64,000 nucleotides of DNA from Arenicola marina. Its lineage: Eukaryota > Annelida > Polychaeta > Arenicolidae. The DNA lies in assembly GCA_964019135.1 (NCBI GenBank), contig OZ025261.1:36508820-36572819 (forward strand), read 5' to 3'. How positions within the stretch are numbered: position 1 is the first letter of the stretch; every line of letters begins with the position of its first letter. The notes under the pieces are model-generated. The model was not told where the DNA came from, did not search any database, and worked only from the letters and a program-made list of their open reading frames with translations. Below, piece after piece: positions 32,086-42,114 of this stretch. The position numbers were made by a program, and so were the translations under genes.

Positions 32086-34632
32086 CTACAGTAGATAGTA
32101 ATAGCACCCCACCAACATGGCGAGAACAAAGGACGTTTGCTGCGGACCTATTCTAGATGCGCTTCCGAGTACTACATTGAAGAGATTTTCGACTTCCGTT
32201 TGTTCTTCACCGTAACTGTATCCGAGGACGCGAGCTCGCTCCAGAGCCCAGGAGCTGTCTTTCCCCTGCGACTGAGCAGCTCCCAGTATTGCCAAGACAC
32301 CTGAACAGAGACAAAGGGGTAAATCATGTGATTCTGCACCCATGAGGTACGCGTACAGGTCACTGAATCAGATGGGCAGACCATGTATAAACGATAATGA
32401 ACACACGTGGGCTTGGACTACATTTCATGCCTATTTGAGAAATGATATATTTAATACGCGACTGGCATCCAGATTTATCTTTAGACTACTTGAGGTTACC
32501 CCAAATAAATTTTGGAGCTTCTTTTTATGAAAACAATAATTATATATTAGAATTATATAATTATATTTTTCAGCGGGTACTTACTTGCTCTCTTTCCAGT
32601 AGCAGAATGTATCAGGACTGGTCCTTGGGCCGCCAGAGAAAGGATGTCCTCTTTGTATGTTTCCCACATACTTTCTGTGTATGTGTGTTCCGCACCTAAA
32701 CAAGAGAACACCTCGGTACTTTAACCCCATGCAGAAGAACAATCTATATTCAGCATCATATATATATCGTGGTCAACAAACGCGACGCGTGCCAGTTGAA
32801 ATTTACAACCGCAATTATGTTTGCGTCACGTCATGCTTCAATGTTCTACGCAATGTAACTATGGCATTGACTATGGAAGGGGCCACAGGGCGGTTTGGGT
32901 CAGATTACGCGATTTTAGCCGCCTTCTGATTTAATGCAATTGTACTAGTTAAAACGACCATCAATTCGTAATAATAAGTGATATCTGGGTAGTGTTGTCG
33001 CAAGTATCTACCAATAGGTATGGGGTAAAGGGAGACGTCGGGGTAGTGTTGTAGCACGTACTCACCAGTAGGCATATGATAATATAGAATGTCTGGGTAG
33101 TGGTGCAGCATGTACTCACCAATAGGCATGTGATAATAGGAGATGTCTGGGTAGTGTTGTAGCATGTACTCACCAACAGACATGTGATAATATGGGATGT
33201 CTGGGTAGTGTTGTAACAGGTACTCACCGGCAGGCAAGTGATAATATGGGATGTCTGGGTAGTGTTGTAGCACGTACTCACCAACAGACATGTGATAATA
33301 TGGGATGTCTGGGTAGTGTTGTAACAGGTACTCACCGGCAGGCAAGTGATAATATGGGATGTCTGGGTAGTGTTGCAGCATGTACTCACCAACAGACATG
33401 TGATAATATGGGATGTCTGGGTAGTGTGGTCGCTTGTACTCACCAATCGACATATGATAATATGGGATGTCTGGGTAGTGGTGCAGCATGTACTCACCAA
33501 TAGGTATGTGATAATATGGGATGTCTGGGTAGTGTTGCAGCATGTACTCACCAATAGGCATATGATAATATGGGATGTCTGGGTAGTGTTGCAGCATGTA
33601 CTCCCTCTCCATGGCCTCGCTGTACCCAATCGAGTCCCCAAACTCCAATCTGTTGGATGCCTCGTAGTTCTCAGAGCTCGTGTTCGATATGAAATAGCGA
33701 GTCCTCTCGGGGTCGATTCTCGTGGCCTCCAGGCGGTCGCGACTCTGTCGGCCACCAAGGTCGTAAGTCCCGGTTCTGTCCCTGATGTTCAGCAAGGCCA
33801 CTTCCTCTTGGGATGGCACATCGCTGGGCGGACTGGTGTTCCCGCGCCTCACGTTGACCAGGGCCACGAACCCCATCGACGATAAATCGTGAAACTGGAA
33901 CGTTTGATTCCGGAAGAGAGTCCCCGAAACAATCCAGTTTCCGCTCACGACATTGACGGGCCAGTACTTGTGGTACCACTGCTGGATGGCCAACACCGGC
34001 AAAGGAATATCCGAGAACGAAACGTCCGAAATCTGCTGCAGAGTTTCTTGCAAACCCTCGAATGCGAAGTAATCGTAACCCAAATCAAACCCGTATTTCA
34101 CGGCGTCTCGTACAGTGAGGTCCGGTTCAAAGTCCATATTATCGCCGGCGGCCGTGACGTTGGCGAAGTGCGCCATGAGATGGAAGGTAGCGGAGAACCC
34201 GACGCTGCAGGTGTGGAGGATCGGCCTCGGGAGAGTCCGGACAAGTCCGTGAAGGCGGCGGATCGGCTCCAGCGTGGTCCACAGAGACACTTCGTCCTCA
34301 CCCATGACCCAGGCAAACGCCAGTCCCGCCACGTCCTCTACGATCACTCGCGCCTCGGCGGTGGTCGGCTGGTAGCCCTGTCCGGGGTCTGTGACGTCAC
34401 CGCCCGGTATGACGTAGTAGAAGTTGGAGATGATGCTCTTGAAGCCAACGTCGGCCGCGTACTTCAGCTGGCGTACAGTGGGACGACCGGAAGTGTAGAA
34501 GTCATCCGTGATCCGGTGCGCCCACCATAGCTTGTCGCCAGGGGTAACGGCGGCGGTTGCCAGGGTAACCAAAGTAATGAACCCCGCGAGGGCTGTGGAT
34601 ATTGTTAGTGTATGGAGAGCTCCACAAGCCAT
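32086..34632 (-). CDS. Secreted protein with two phosphatase-like (DUF442/BLH-type) domains, three exons
   Basis: Exon model on the minus strand: 34,632-33,552 (or a later donor), 32,695-32,585, 32,300-32,086. Exon 1 ends in G|GTGAGT (phase 1); exon 2 starts after CTTGTTTAG and ends GCAA|GTAAGT; exon 3 starts after CTCTGTTCAG and ends in TAG. All phases join, giving 468 residues with the first donor. Residues 1-28 are a signal peptide. Domain 1 (about 33-158) has TSGRPT and LHTCSVGFSA around Cys142; domain 2 starts near 234 (VSGTLFRNQTF) and its active-site loop, LIHSATGKRAS, spans exons 2-3. The C-terminus ends in a hydrophobic FVLAMLVGCYYYLL, compatible with a GPI anchor. Neither active site is complete. 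ATG 34,632 is chosen because the frame upstream has no ATG. Function unknown; catalysis is doubtful. Confidence 0.8.
32951..33606 (-). repeat. 54-bp minisatellite carrying ten tandem 5' splice sites
   Basis: Twelve units of exactly 54 bp (18 codons), encoding variants of EYMLQHYPDIPYYHMPIG in the exon 1 frame with no stop. Each unit boundary reads G|GTGAGTAC on the minus strand. Intact donors follow exon bases 33,552, 33,498, 33,444, 33,390, 33,336, 33,282, 33,228, 33,174, 33,120 and 33,066; the next unit (33,012) has GTAGAT and the first boundary (33,606) lacks GT. Use of donor n adds 18(n-1) residues without changing phase. If no donor is used the frame runs on to a stop at 32,905. Confidence 0.9.
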
Positions 34633-34639
34633 CTCTGTC

Positions 34640-34745
34640 ACACTTCAAAGTCAAAGTGACCTTACAAGCTTTGCAGCGACTTGTATCGGTCAGTATCTTC
34701 GGATGTATGTCTCTAAATATCGTGTAATTATTATTTGGTCAGCCA
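34640..34745 (-). promoter_or_regulatory. Immediate upstream region of the phosphatase-like gene
   Basis: The bases just upstream of ATG 34,632 contain no TATA box I can recognise. The start has CAGAG before the ATG. This is recorded as the presumed 5' UTR only by position. Confidence 0.3.
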
Positions 34746-34945
34746 AAATACCGACAGAATATGCCGACAGAATAATACCGACTGAACAAACAAACAGAAT
34801 ACCGACTGAATATACCAACGAAAAATTACCGGCTGAGCAGGCCGACAGAATTACCCAGCGAACAGGCCAACAGAATTACCGACTGAGCAGGCCAACATAA
34901 TGACTGAATGAACAGGCCAACAGGATTACTGTCTGAATATAGAAG
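34745..34945. repeat. Degenerate short tandem repeat
   Basis: Eight or so imperfect units of about 22-25 bp with GAATTACCGACTGAGCAGGC and CCAACA-like parts. No gene is seen. Confidence 0.6.
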
Positions 34946-36340
34946 AAATGCCACTGGGATAGCTATCTACATGCATCAGACAGAGGCACTGGCTGCATCT
35001 GGGTTGTCCGAGATACCTCAGCAGACCGTGTTGAACAGACGGCGCGATTCTTCGGTCTGAAGAGTGAAGACCTCGCTCACATGCTACCTGGCCTGTGATT
35101 CTGAAGCGTTAGTGTATGCGAAACCAATGCAGGAGAGTAGCTGGCAGTACACCCCAGGTCGGCTGCGGCTGCACTCACCCCACTTCACACTTAACCTAAA
35201 ACATGATGGTGTCTGTGTCACAGCAAAACTACAACATCAACAAAATTAAGAGCGAGCGAGAGAGAATTAGACACGTGTTATAGGTCGGCAGCAGTTGGCA
35301 AAAAGTGTGTATGAGGAGTGGGGGCGGGGGGCGGGCAGCGAACCTGGCTGTTTGGCTGCAGTCACTGCAGTCAAACTGTTTGTGTTGATGCAAAAAAGGT
35401 CCAGTGCATACTCTGGAACAACATATAGCCGATCTAGGGCAAACTTATTCTTTCGGGCGTCTCCGATAGAAAAATAGAAGTTAAAAGGAGTGCATTCAAC
35501 CAAATTGGGCCACGTACGAAGAAGATGCGCAGCGTGTGCGGAAAGAGGAAAGAGGGGCGGGGGACGTCAGGGGGTTACACCTCCTTGGTACAAATTTCAA
35601 AGTGATCGCGATTGGGTACATTATGACAACCTGCTGCCAGGGTACATTATGACCAGCTGTTCCGTTCTCTTATGACTTTCTTTCATTTAATGTCGACTTG
35701 GTTGACCCGTGAATTACTGTAAATAATATTCACGGGCAAGATACAACCTGTGGAAACAAAAATGTAGCACGTGTATCGCATTTCTGTGAACCTTGAACGT
35801 GTAGAGTCATTTAAAATCCAATTGTCGGCAAGTAATCGGATAGAGAGGGGTGGCCGTGGCGGACATTTCTCAGGACGGCGGACTTATGCCATATATCGGA
35901 AACTAGGGCACATAAAGCTTGATTCATTATATCATTGAAGATCTTGGAGCTTGTAATGCAGATATTCTCACGGCCCCAACAATATGTAAAAGACGAACAA
36001 TCGGTTATTTAGACTAGAACTCAATAATAGTAGATACCACTTTATGTCTCTACTATAATAGCAGTGGCGCCAGGTGGCGGCACATACCTCCATTAAGACC
36101 TGTCATGAGGCTCGAGGAAATACGGATTCAAGAAACTGGTCCACTGTACTCAAATCACATAAAATGAAGAAGACCGATCACGATAAAAGTGAAGGCCCCT
36201 TACAGCCCCCCCCCCCCCCACACACACACACCCTCAGTCATAAAGTACAAGCCTGTTCAAAATATTTTTCGAAGCTTTAGCAATGCAGGAGCGTTATTTA
36301 AGTACGCTTTACTAAGCTTTCCTTTGCCGAGATATGTATT
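34946..36340. other. Intergenic, no gene recognised
   Basis: No coding evidence. It contains a C-run followed by a CA microsatellite at 36,207-36,232. Several 60-80 codon ORFs have no domain, no codon pattern and no signal worth keeping. Confidence 0.4.
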
Positions 36341-36348
36341 GACACCCC

Positions 36349-36612
36349 ACCATTAAGACCACCCGGGGAATGTGACCAACCCGCCATTAAGACCACCCCA
36401 GTAATGGTACAACCCCGCCATTAAGACCACCCGGATAATATGACCAACCCGCCATTAAGACCACCTCAGTAATGGTACAAGCCCGCCATTATGACATCCC
36501 GGGTACTGCGACCACCCCGCCATTAAGACCACCTCAGTAATAGTGCAAGCTCGCCATTAAGACATCCCGGGTACTGTTACCACCCCGCCATTAAGACCAC
36601 CCCGCTATTACG
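36349..36612. repeat. 34-bp degenerate minisatellite
   Basis: About eight units with core CGCCATTAAGACCACCC followed by variable GGATAATATGACCAA-type ends, alternating between a GGGTA and a CAGTAATGGTACAA version. The downstream stretch to 36,760 repeats the motif irregularly (CATTAAGACCACC, TAATGCGACC), as in decayed pogo/Tigger-like ends. Confidence 0.7.
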
Positions 36613-38429
36613 ATCACTTTTTTACAGTCTCGAATTTTTGCCTATATTTTAACGTTGGCCTGAACCACACTAATGCGACCACCTCGCTAATCTGTCATTA
36701 AGACCACCATGGCCATACCCAGCCAATCAATTTCAACGAAATTCAACCCCCCTAATGCGATCTACGAGGTTTCGACGATTTGTTTTCCAAGCATCGAGCC
36801 CTTAAAACAAGGACTATCTGCTTTCTTGTGACGGGAGACCACGAATGCACTCGTGGACATTGATGCGTACAAAGACAGATGTGTTATATCAGGGACACGG
36901 CCGCGGGCTCTGTCTTTTTTGTTGGTGAATGTTTGTTTTATAGATTATAGGATACGGACTGACTTCTTGCCGACGATATTGACTGCGTTGCAAGTGTAAA
37001 CATTGATCGGTACAAAGACAATGACGCGCATCGTTATTTCATCTGTTATATCATTATATAAATTACACTGTTTCTGCTACTTTTGACATAATTAAACACA
37101 CACGGAAACAAATATTATTTGAAAATTGCGGCTATATATATATATATATCTTATATGACAGGAAATTTTCATCAAGAATCTACAATGTAGACATACATAA
37201 TCCCAATATTACTTCAGTGTATGATCTTCATTATTCACCAATTTTTTGCTCGTACTAGCATAAAAATTATGATAATAGATCCTAGTTTCTATTTTGCGCT
37301 GGATTTGCTTTTATCATATAAGTTTGGGTTGACAACATATGGTGTAAAAGAAAACCTGCAAGTATTTCGAATATCTTTGAAAATGATAGACCAGTAGCAG
37401 ATACAAAACTAAGTGACGATACAAAACATAAACGGTATGTGGCAGGGGGGGGGGGGGGGCAGGAAAATTTTGACTATCGTTCGAAAGGTGGGGAGAGGGG
37501 TGAGTCAGTATCAGGTACTGGGGCGCAAGGACCCAGACCTCTTCAGACCCTCGATTTTGTGAGTGGTGATGGGAGTTTCCTTATGCGCCCGCGGCCACGT
37601 CCAGGGGGGATCGGACTTACCGGATCGGACTTATACAAAACATAAGATATATCTTTTTCATACTTCATCAAATTCATAACATTTCCTTTATGGTTGTCCA
37701 AATAATTTTGATTAAGTGACACCTTACATAGCTATTTTTGACATTGTGGCTGGTTAATATATAGAGAATTTTTTTTCATTTAAGCAGCATAAACATCAGA
37801 AATAACAATAAAGGGCTCATCAATAAATATTTTTGGTAATGCAGGTTATGCAATGTCATCTCTTAATTCTCTTGCATTGTACTACAGTTGTGACAAGGGC
37901 ATGTTCCTTGGTAAATAAATCGTGTGCGCCGTTATAAATAATTGTTATTCACACAATACCATTTTCAAATTTATTATTTATATAATAATACAAACTACAA
38001 ACTAAGAAAACTGTCCATAATAACAATTAACATACAAGGACATGAATAACATTAGACATTTGTTGGCAGGTATATAAAAATATATTTTCATACAACCAGC
38101 AATTAAACATTTTTTATTAAGTGTTATTCCTAGTTAAAGCGTTATTCAAATAAAACTTATTTAAACATTTTATCAAAGCCTTGATGATTGATTTCTTGAT
38201 TTGAACATAACTGTACTAAAATCAGTCGCGGGAAAATAAATCTAACACAAATGAATGATTGAGCTTAAGTGGTTGCATTATAGCTGCTTATACATTCATC
38301 CCTATGCATCAGTAGTATGATGCTAACAAACAATGGATATGTGTTCATCAATTATCTACTTTCAACGAGATGAATCGATCTGTCAAAAACAAAAGCGCAT
38401 TCTCCATTTTCGCTCAATATGGGTTCTCC
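36613..38429. other. AT-rich intergenic, no gene recognised
   Basis: No exon or RNA gene is recognisable. There is a TA microsatellite at 37,132-37,150 and a poly-G run at 37,443-37,460. The stretch 37,640-38,330 is strongly AT-rich. Confidence 0.4.
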
Positions 38430-40690
38430 GCTTGTCAGCTGTAATTGCGGCCGTCGGCAACACTGTCAGGCCATCTCAAATATCGGGTATTCAGCGAGCT
38501 GTAGGGTGCCAAGCTTACTGGAAAACGGGAATAGCTACTCTGACCCCGCCTCAAAGGCAAAACTATTTAGCGATCATTTTGCCGCGAATTCTACCCTTCC
38601 TCCCCTTCGGCAGGGATTCACACTTCCAACCCTGACTCTTAAGACATCCGCTCGACTATCCACTATTGAGTTTACTCCGTCGAAAGCGGACAACGTCAGC
38701 AACAGAATGCTAAAGGAAACCGCTGAAGTTGTGTCAGAGTCGTTGTCATATATATTTAATCGAAGCATGAGAGAAAATGTATTCCCGTCTGCATGGAAAG
38801 AAGCCAATATAACTCCAGTCTACAAAAAAGTTAGACAAACAATGTATTATTAACTATCGGCCCATATCGCTCTTGTCTAACATCGGCAAAGTTATGGAAA
38901 AAATTGTTTGTGAACAGTTATATGAATATTGTGTCGCCAAAAACCTTCTAACGTGGCGCAATGCAGGATTCAAAAGGAAAGATTCAACAACCAGTCAGAT
39001 GATATATATAACACATACGATCTACGAATCTCTCGAACAAGGGAGAGAATCCTTAATGGTGTTTCTTGATGTGTCGAAGGCATTCGACAAAGTGTACCAC
39101 GATGGTCTACTGCATAAGCTCCAATCCATTGGCATTGAGCGTGAGCTACTTCTGTGGCTAGGTAATTATCTCAGTGATAGAAGGCAGCGAGTTGTTATTG
39201 ACGGGTCTGTGTCTCAGTGGATGTATACAAATGCAGGCGTACCGCAAGGCTCCATCTTAGGACCCATCCTTTTTCTTGTATTTGTAAACGATATCGTTGA
39301 CGAACTGGAATGTGAAGTCTTTCTTTTCGCGGACGACACATCGCTATTTTTTGTGTTAGACTGTAGTCTTAATGTACAATCGGTTAATCGCGATTTACAA
39401 CGCCTCTCACAGTGGGCTGATCAATGGTGCGTAAGTTTCAGTAGTAGTAAGACAGAGTACATGGTTTTTAGTAAGAAGCTCCAGTCGCATACTTCAATAG
39501 ATCTTTACCTGGGAAATTCCAAACTCAGACGAGTCAATACCCACTGCCATTTAGGTTTTACTTTATCAAGTAATATGACTTGGGAAGCGCATACGCGTAA
39601 TCTAATCAAGAAAGCCGGTAAATCTGTTTCCTTGTTAAGACGACTCCCAAGAAACATTGGTAGACAAACCAAGCTATCTGCATATAAAAGCTATATACGA
39701 CCGTCTCTTGAATATGGAACTGCAGTGTATCACGGTAATCTAACTAAAATCCAGACAGAGAGCCTTGAAAGGGTACAACGAAAAGCCTTACTAGCCATCA
39801 GCGGGGCCTAAAGTTGCACGTCACACAGCAAGCTATTAGAGGAGGTTGGTGTGGAGAAACTTGCACTTAGACGCAATTATTTAGCCTGTGCATGTTGTAC
39901 AAAATGGTCAATGGTGTCTGTCAACCGTACTTGGCGTCCTTACTTCCCCAAACCAATATTCCCTTCGAAACTTAAATGACATCAGAGTGCCAAAAGTAAC
40001 AAAAAAATACTCCTTGAACTCATTTCTTTGGCACACGGTTCGCTAACATCAGGCACGCGTCTTCCCTCCCCGAGTTCAAAACCAAATTTAAATCTGTTTC
40101 CTTCTCTCAGAATCGTGATTTGTACAACCTACAGTGTGGCGCTGAATCGATCTACCACGCTCGGCTTCGACTCGGCCTAAGCGCTCTCAATGGCCACCGT
40201 AAGAAGTATGGTTTTATCAGCGACAACCGCTGCCCTAAGTGCAATTTAAAGCCCGAAGACAATGCTCACTTCTTACTCCAATGTTCAGCTTACCGATCGT
40301 CCCGTGAACTTCTCAAGACGGACATTTCTTTCCTTACAGACCATGGTATTAACATTGACCCATCCTCAGGCCCCGATCGGAAATCCCTCTGCGAAGTATT
40401 ACTATTCGGCTGTTCTAATATTACCTTCGACCTAAACAACGTATTATTCAACGCGGTTCATAAATATATCGAACGTACTGGTAGGTTTGTTATGTTCGAA
40501 TGATTTTACTAAATTGCTTTTGTTATGAATTTGTTACGTCATGTCGCGCTTCTTTATCGATACTTTGTATATATTATACCGACACATTATGTTTGTAAAC
40601 AATTATTCAATTATCACCACGACTAATGTATGAACGTTTGAGGTGAGCATTTACATGTGAATTCGATGTTGCAAACCTCAGAAAATAAAT
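38430..40690 (+). mobile_element. CR1/Jockey-group non-LTR retrotransposon, 5'-truncated and decayed
   Basis: A plus-strand element from just upstream of the RT domain through the C-terminal region and a 3' UTR of about 190 bp ending near AAAATAAATTATG. Frameshifts and a stop split its ORF into at least four parts. The group is inferred from RT motifs (DVSKAFDKV, GVPQGSILGPILF, FADDTS) and the C-terminal HARLRLGLSALNGHRKKYGF with a C-x2-C-x8-H-x4-C knuckle. No target duplication was identified. Confidence 0.85.
38431..40503 (+). pseudogene. Reverse transcriptase ORF2 relic
   Basis: Segment 1 (to about 38,835) encodes the RT entry region (NRMLKETAEVV, FPSAWKEANITPVYKK). A frameshift near 38,835 leads to segment 2 (about 38,848-39,811) with RPISLLSNIGKVMEKIVCEQ, the palm aspartate in FLDVSKAFDKV, VPQGSILGP and FADDTSLF, and the thumb. 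A TAA follows at 39,809-39,811, then a degraded stretch with shifts. A last open part (40,120-40,503) encodes the C-terminal knuckle CPKCNLKPEDNAHFLLQC. The YXDD-type catalytic pair is present, but the ORF as a whole is broken. Confidence 0.85.
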
Positions 40691-41094
40691 TATGTTTAAA
40701 CCAAGCTTACTGGACGCAGGTATTAATACGGAAAATATTCAAAGTGTCTTCCACCAAATGTATGGTAATTTGATAGTTAACAGGTGCTTATTTATGTTCC
40801 ACGCAGGTCTAGAAACGACTCGCCCTTTTTTTCGCCTCACCCACAACGCAGTTTTCCTGGTTTCACGTCCTATGTCGTGACTAGGGTGAGAGCTTTCTGA
40901 TTCGTCAAGCAGGGAGCGAGTTTGACGCATTTTCCCCAGGCAAGCCGGCTTTTCTAGGGGCACAACGGTGTCAATGTTCGCCACTGCTTTTCCAGGAAAT
41001 TTGCATTGTCTACGTCAGCAACTTATGCGTCATCGCATTATATGCACAGAAGGCTGGCGCTGCTGCTTTGGTTATAATACACTGAGTCAGACAT
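40691..41094. other. Intergenic, no gene recognised
   Basis: The stretch between the retrotransposon end and the inverted dispersed repeat. No coding or structural signal is seen. Confidence 0.4.
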
Positions 41095-41475
41095 AGACAG
41101 GCACGTCGTTTTGGCGCCTGTCTAAACGAGTGACCCGCATTTAGGGCTTTATAAAAAGGACTGCCCCCGACATACGGGGTTCGGAATTGGACTCGAGACC
41201 AGGTACCCTGGCAAGCATGATAATTTACCTTTAAAGTGTTAATTAATATGTATATATAAACCTATGCGTGACAGGTGGTGATTCACGTTATTATTTCTTT
41301 CGATGATTTGATCATTTAATTATGTGAAATGATATGTGATACAATTTTCGGCGAACTTGTGCTTTGTTCTGCGGATAATTGCGTTGGGTTTTTGTCCGGG
41401 ACCATGGTCCTGTTGTCTGACATAAGGTACGACTGGGAGCGGTCACAAAATGCGCAGCGGTAACATTATGCATTA
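41095..41475 (-). repeat. Dispersed repeat of about 370 bp, minus copy
   Basis: Inverted, diverged partner of 17,575-17,930 (shared CCGGGACCATGGTCCTGTTG and TTGGCGCCTGTCTAAACGAG). Homology runs on through CATTATGCATTAACTTAT toward the 25-bp array, but an endonuclease fragment (41,612-42,114) separates body and array here. Confidence 0.75.
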
Positions 41476-41489
41476 ACTTATAACAACAC

Positions 41490-41509
41490 TTAGTCGCAAG
41501 GAACCGCCG
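41490..41509. repeat. 20-bp direct repeat, left copy
   Basis: TTAGTCGCAAGGAACCGCCG occurs here and again at 43,934-43,953, in the same orientation, inside the 25-bp array region. It may mark the edge of a repeat unit or a rearrangement. Confidence 0.6.
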
Positions 41510-41611
41510 ATGATGGTACTGGCCTGTATGAACTCGAAGACTATGTATTAATATCACAGGGTAAATACTGTAGTGCGTGTGGAGGCCTGTTGATATATCT
41601 CCACTAATCAT

Positions 41612-42114
41612 ATGGGTTTACATGCATGCATAGCAAACCCTGTAAAATCGGACATTTGGGAAGCAAAATTTATTGAAGTGTTTGGACGGCCCACTGACAG
41701 GAAAATGTTGATAGGTAACATATATGGAGCTCCACGTGACATAAATAAAAATGATTCGACGTTTTCTCAAGAATTAACTGAGGTTATACTTTCATTTGTG
41801 ATAACTACACCACATAGAGAATGCATTCTAGCAGGTGATTTTAACATAGACAATTAAAAGATTTGTGAAAAATCAGCAATTAGCGATTACTTTGATACCA
41901 TTGTAGCCTTCTAAAAATCACCTTGCCGACTAGAATGTCGCGTAATAGGGGTACGTTGATTGATAATTTTCTATGTAAGTTAACATCCAGCTCATTAAAT
42001 ACAACAGCTGGCATTATATTGAAGGCTATCTCAGACCATCTGCCGTATTACTTATATTTAGACATTGATGTGCGACGCTCAAACAAACCGCCCACATATA
42101 TTGTGGGCGTTTGA
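41612..42114 (+). pseudogene. Retrotransposon endonuclease fragment
   Basis: Two frames carry late motifs of an apurinic-type endonuclease from a non-LTR retrotransposon: first LIGNIYGAPRDI and LAGDFNID (to about 41,857), then, after a stop and a frameshift, RGTLIDNFLCKL and ISDHLPYYLYLDI (to 42,114). G-D-F-N and S-D-H-L are the usual catalytic-core motifs. The N-terminal part and the RT are missing. It may come from the same class of element as 38,430-40,690. Confidence 0.75.

Noticed and set aside
32905..33065. Unspliced reading of exon 1 through the whole 54-bp repeat to a stop at 32,905
   Set aside because: Two downstream exons with matching phase and good splice sites complete the second domain, so splicing within the repeat is far more likely; read-through would lose the second active-site loop.
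33192..33885. Plus-strand ORFs opposite the 54-bp repeat
   Set aside because: Shadows of the minus-strand exon; 18-residue periodicity comes from the repeat length.
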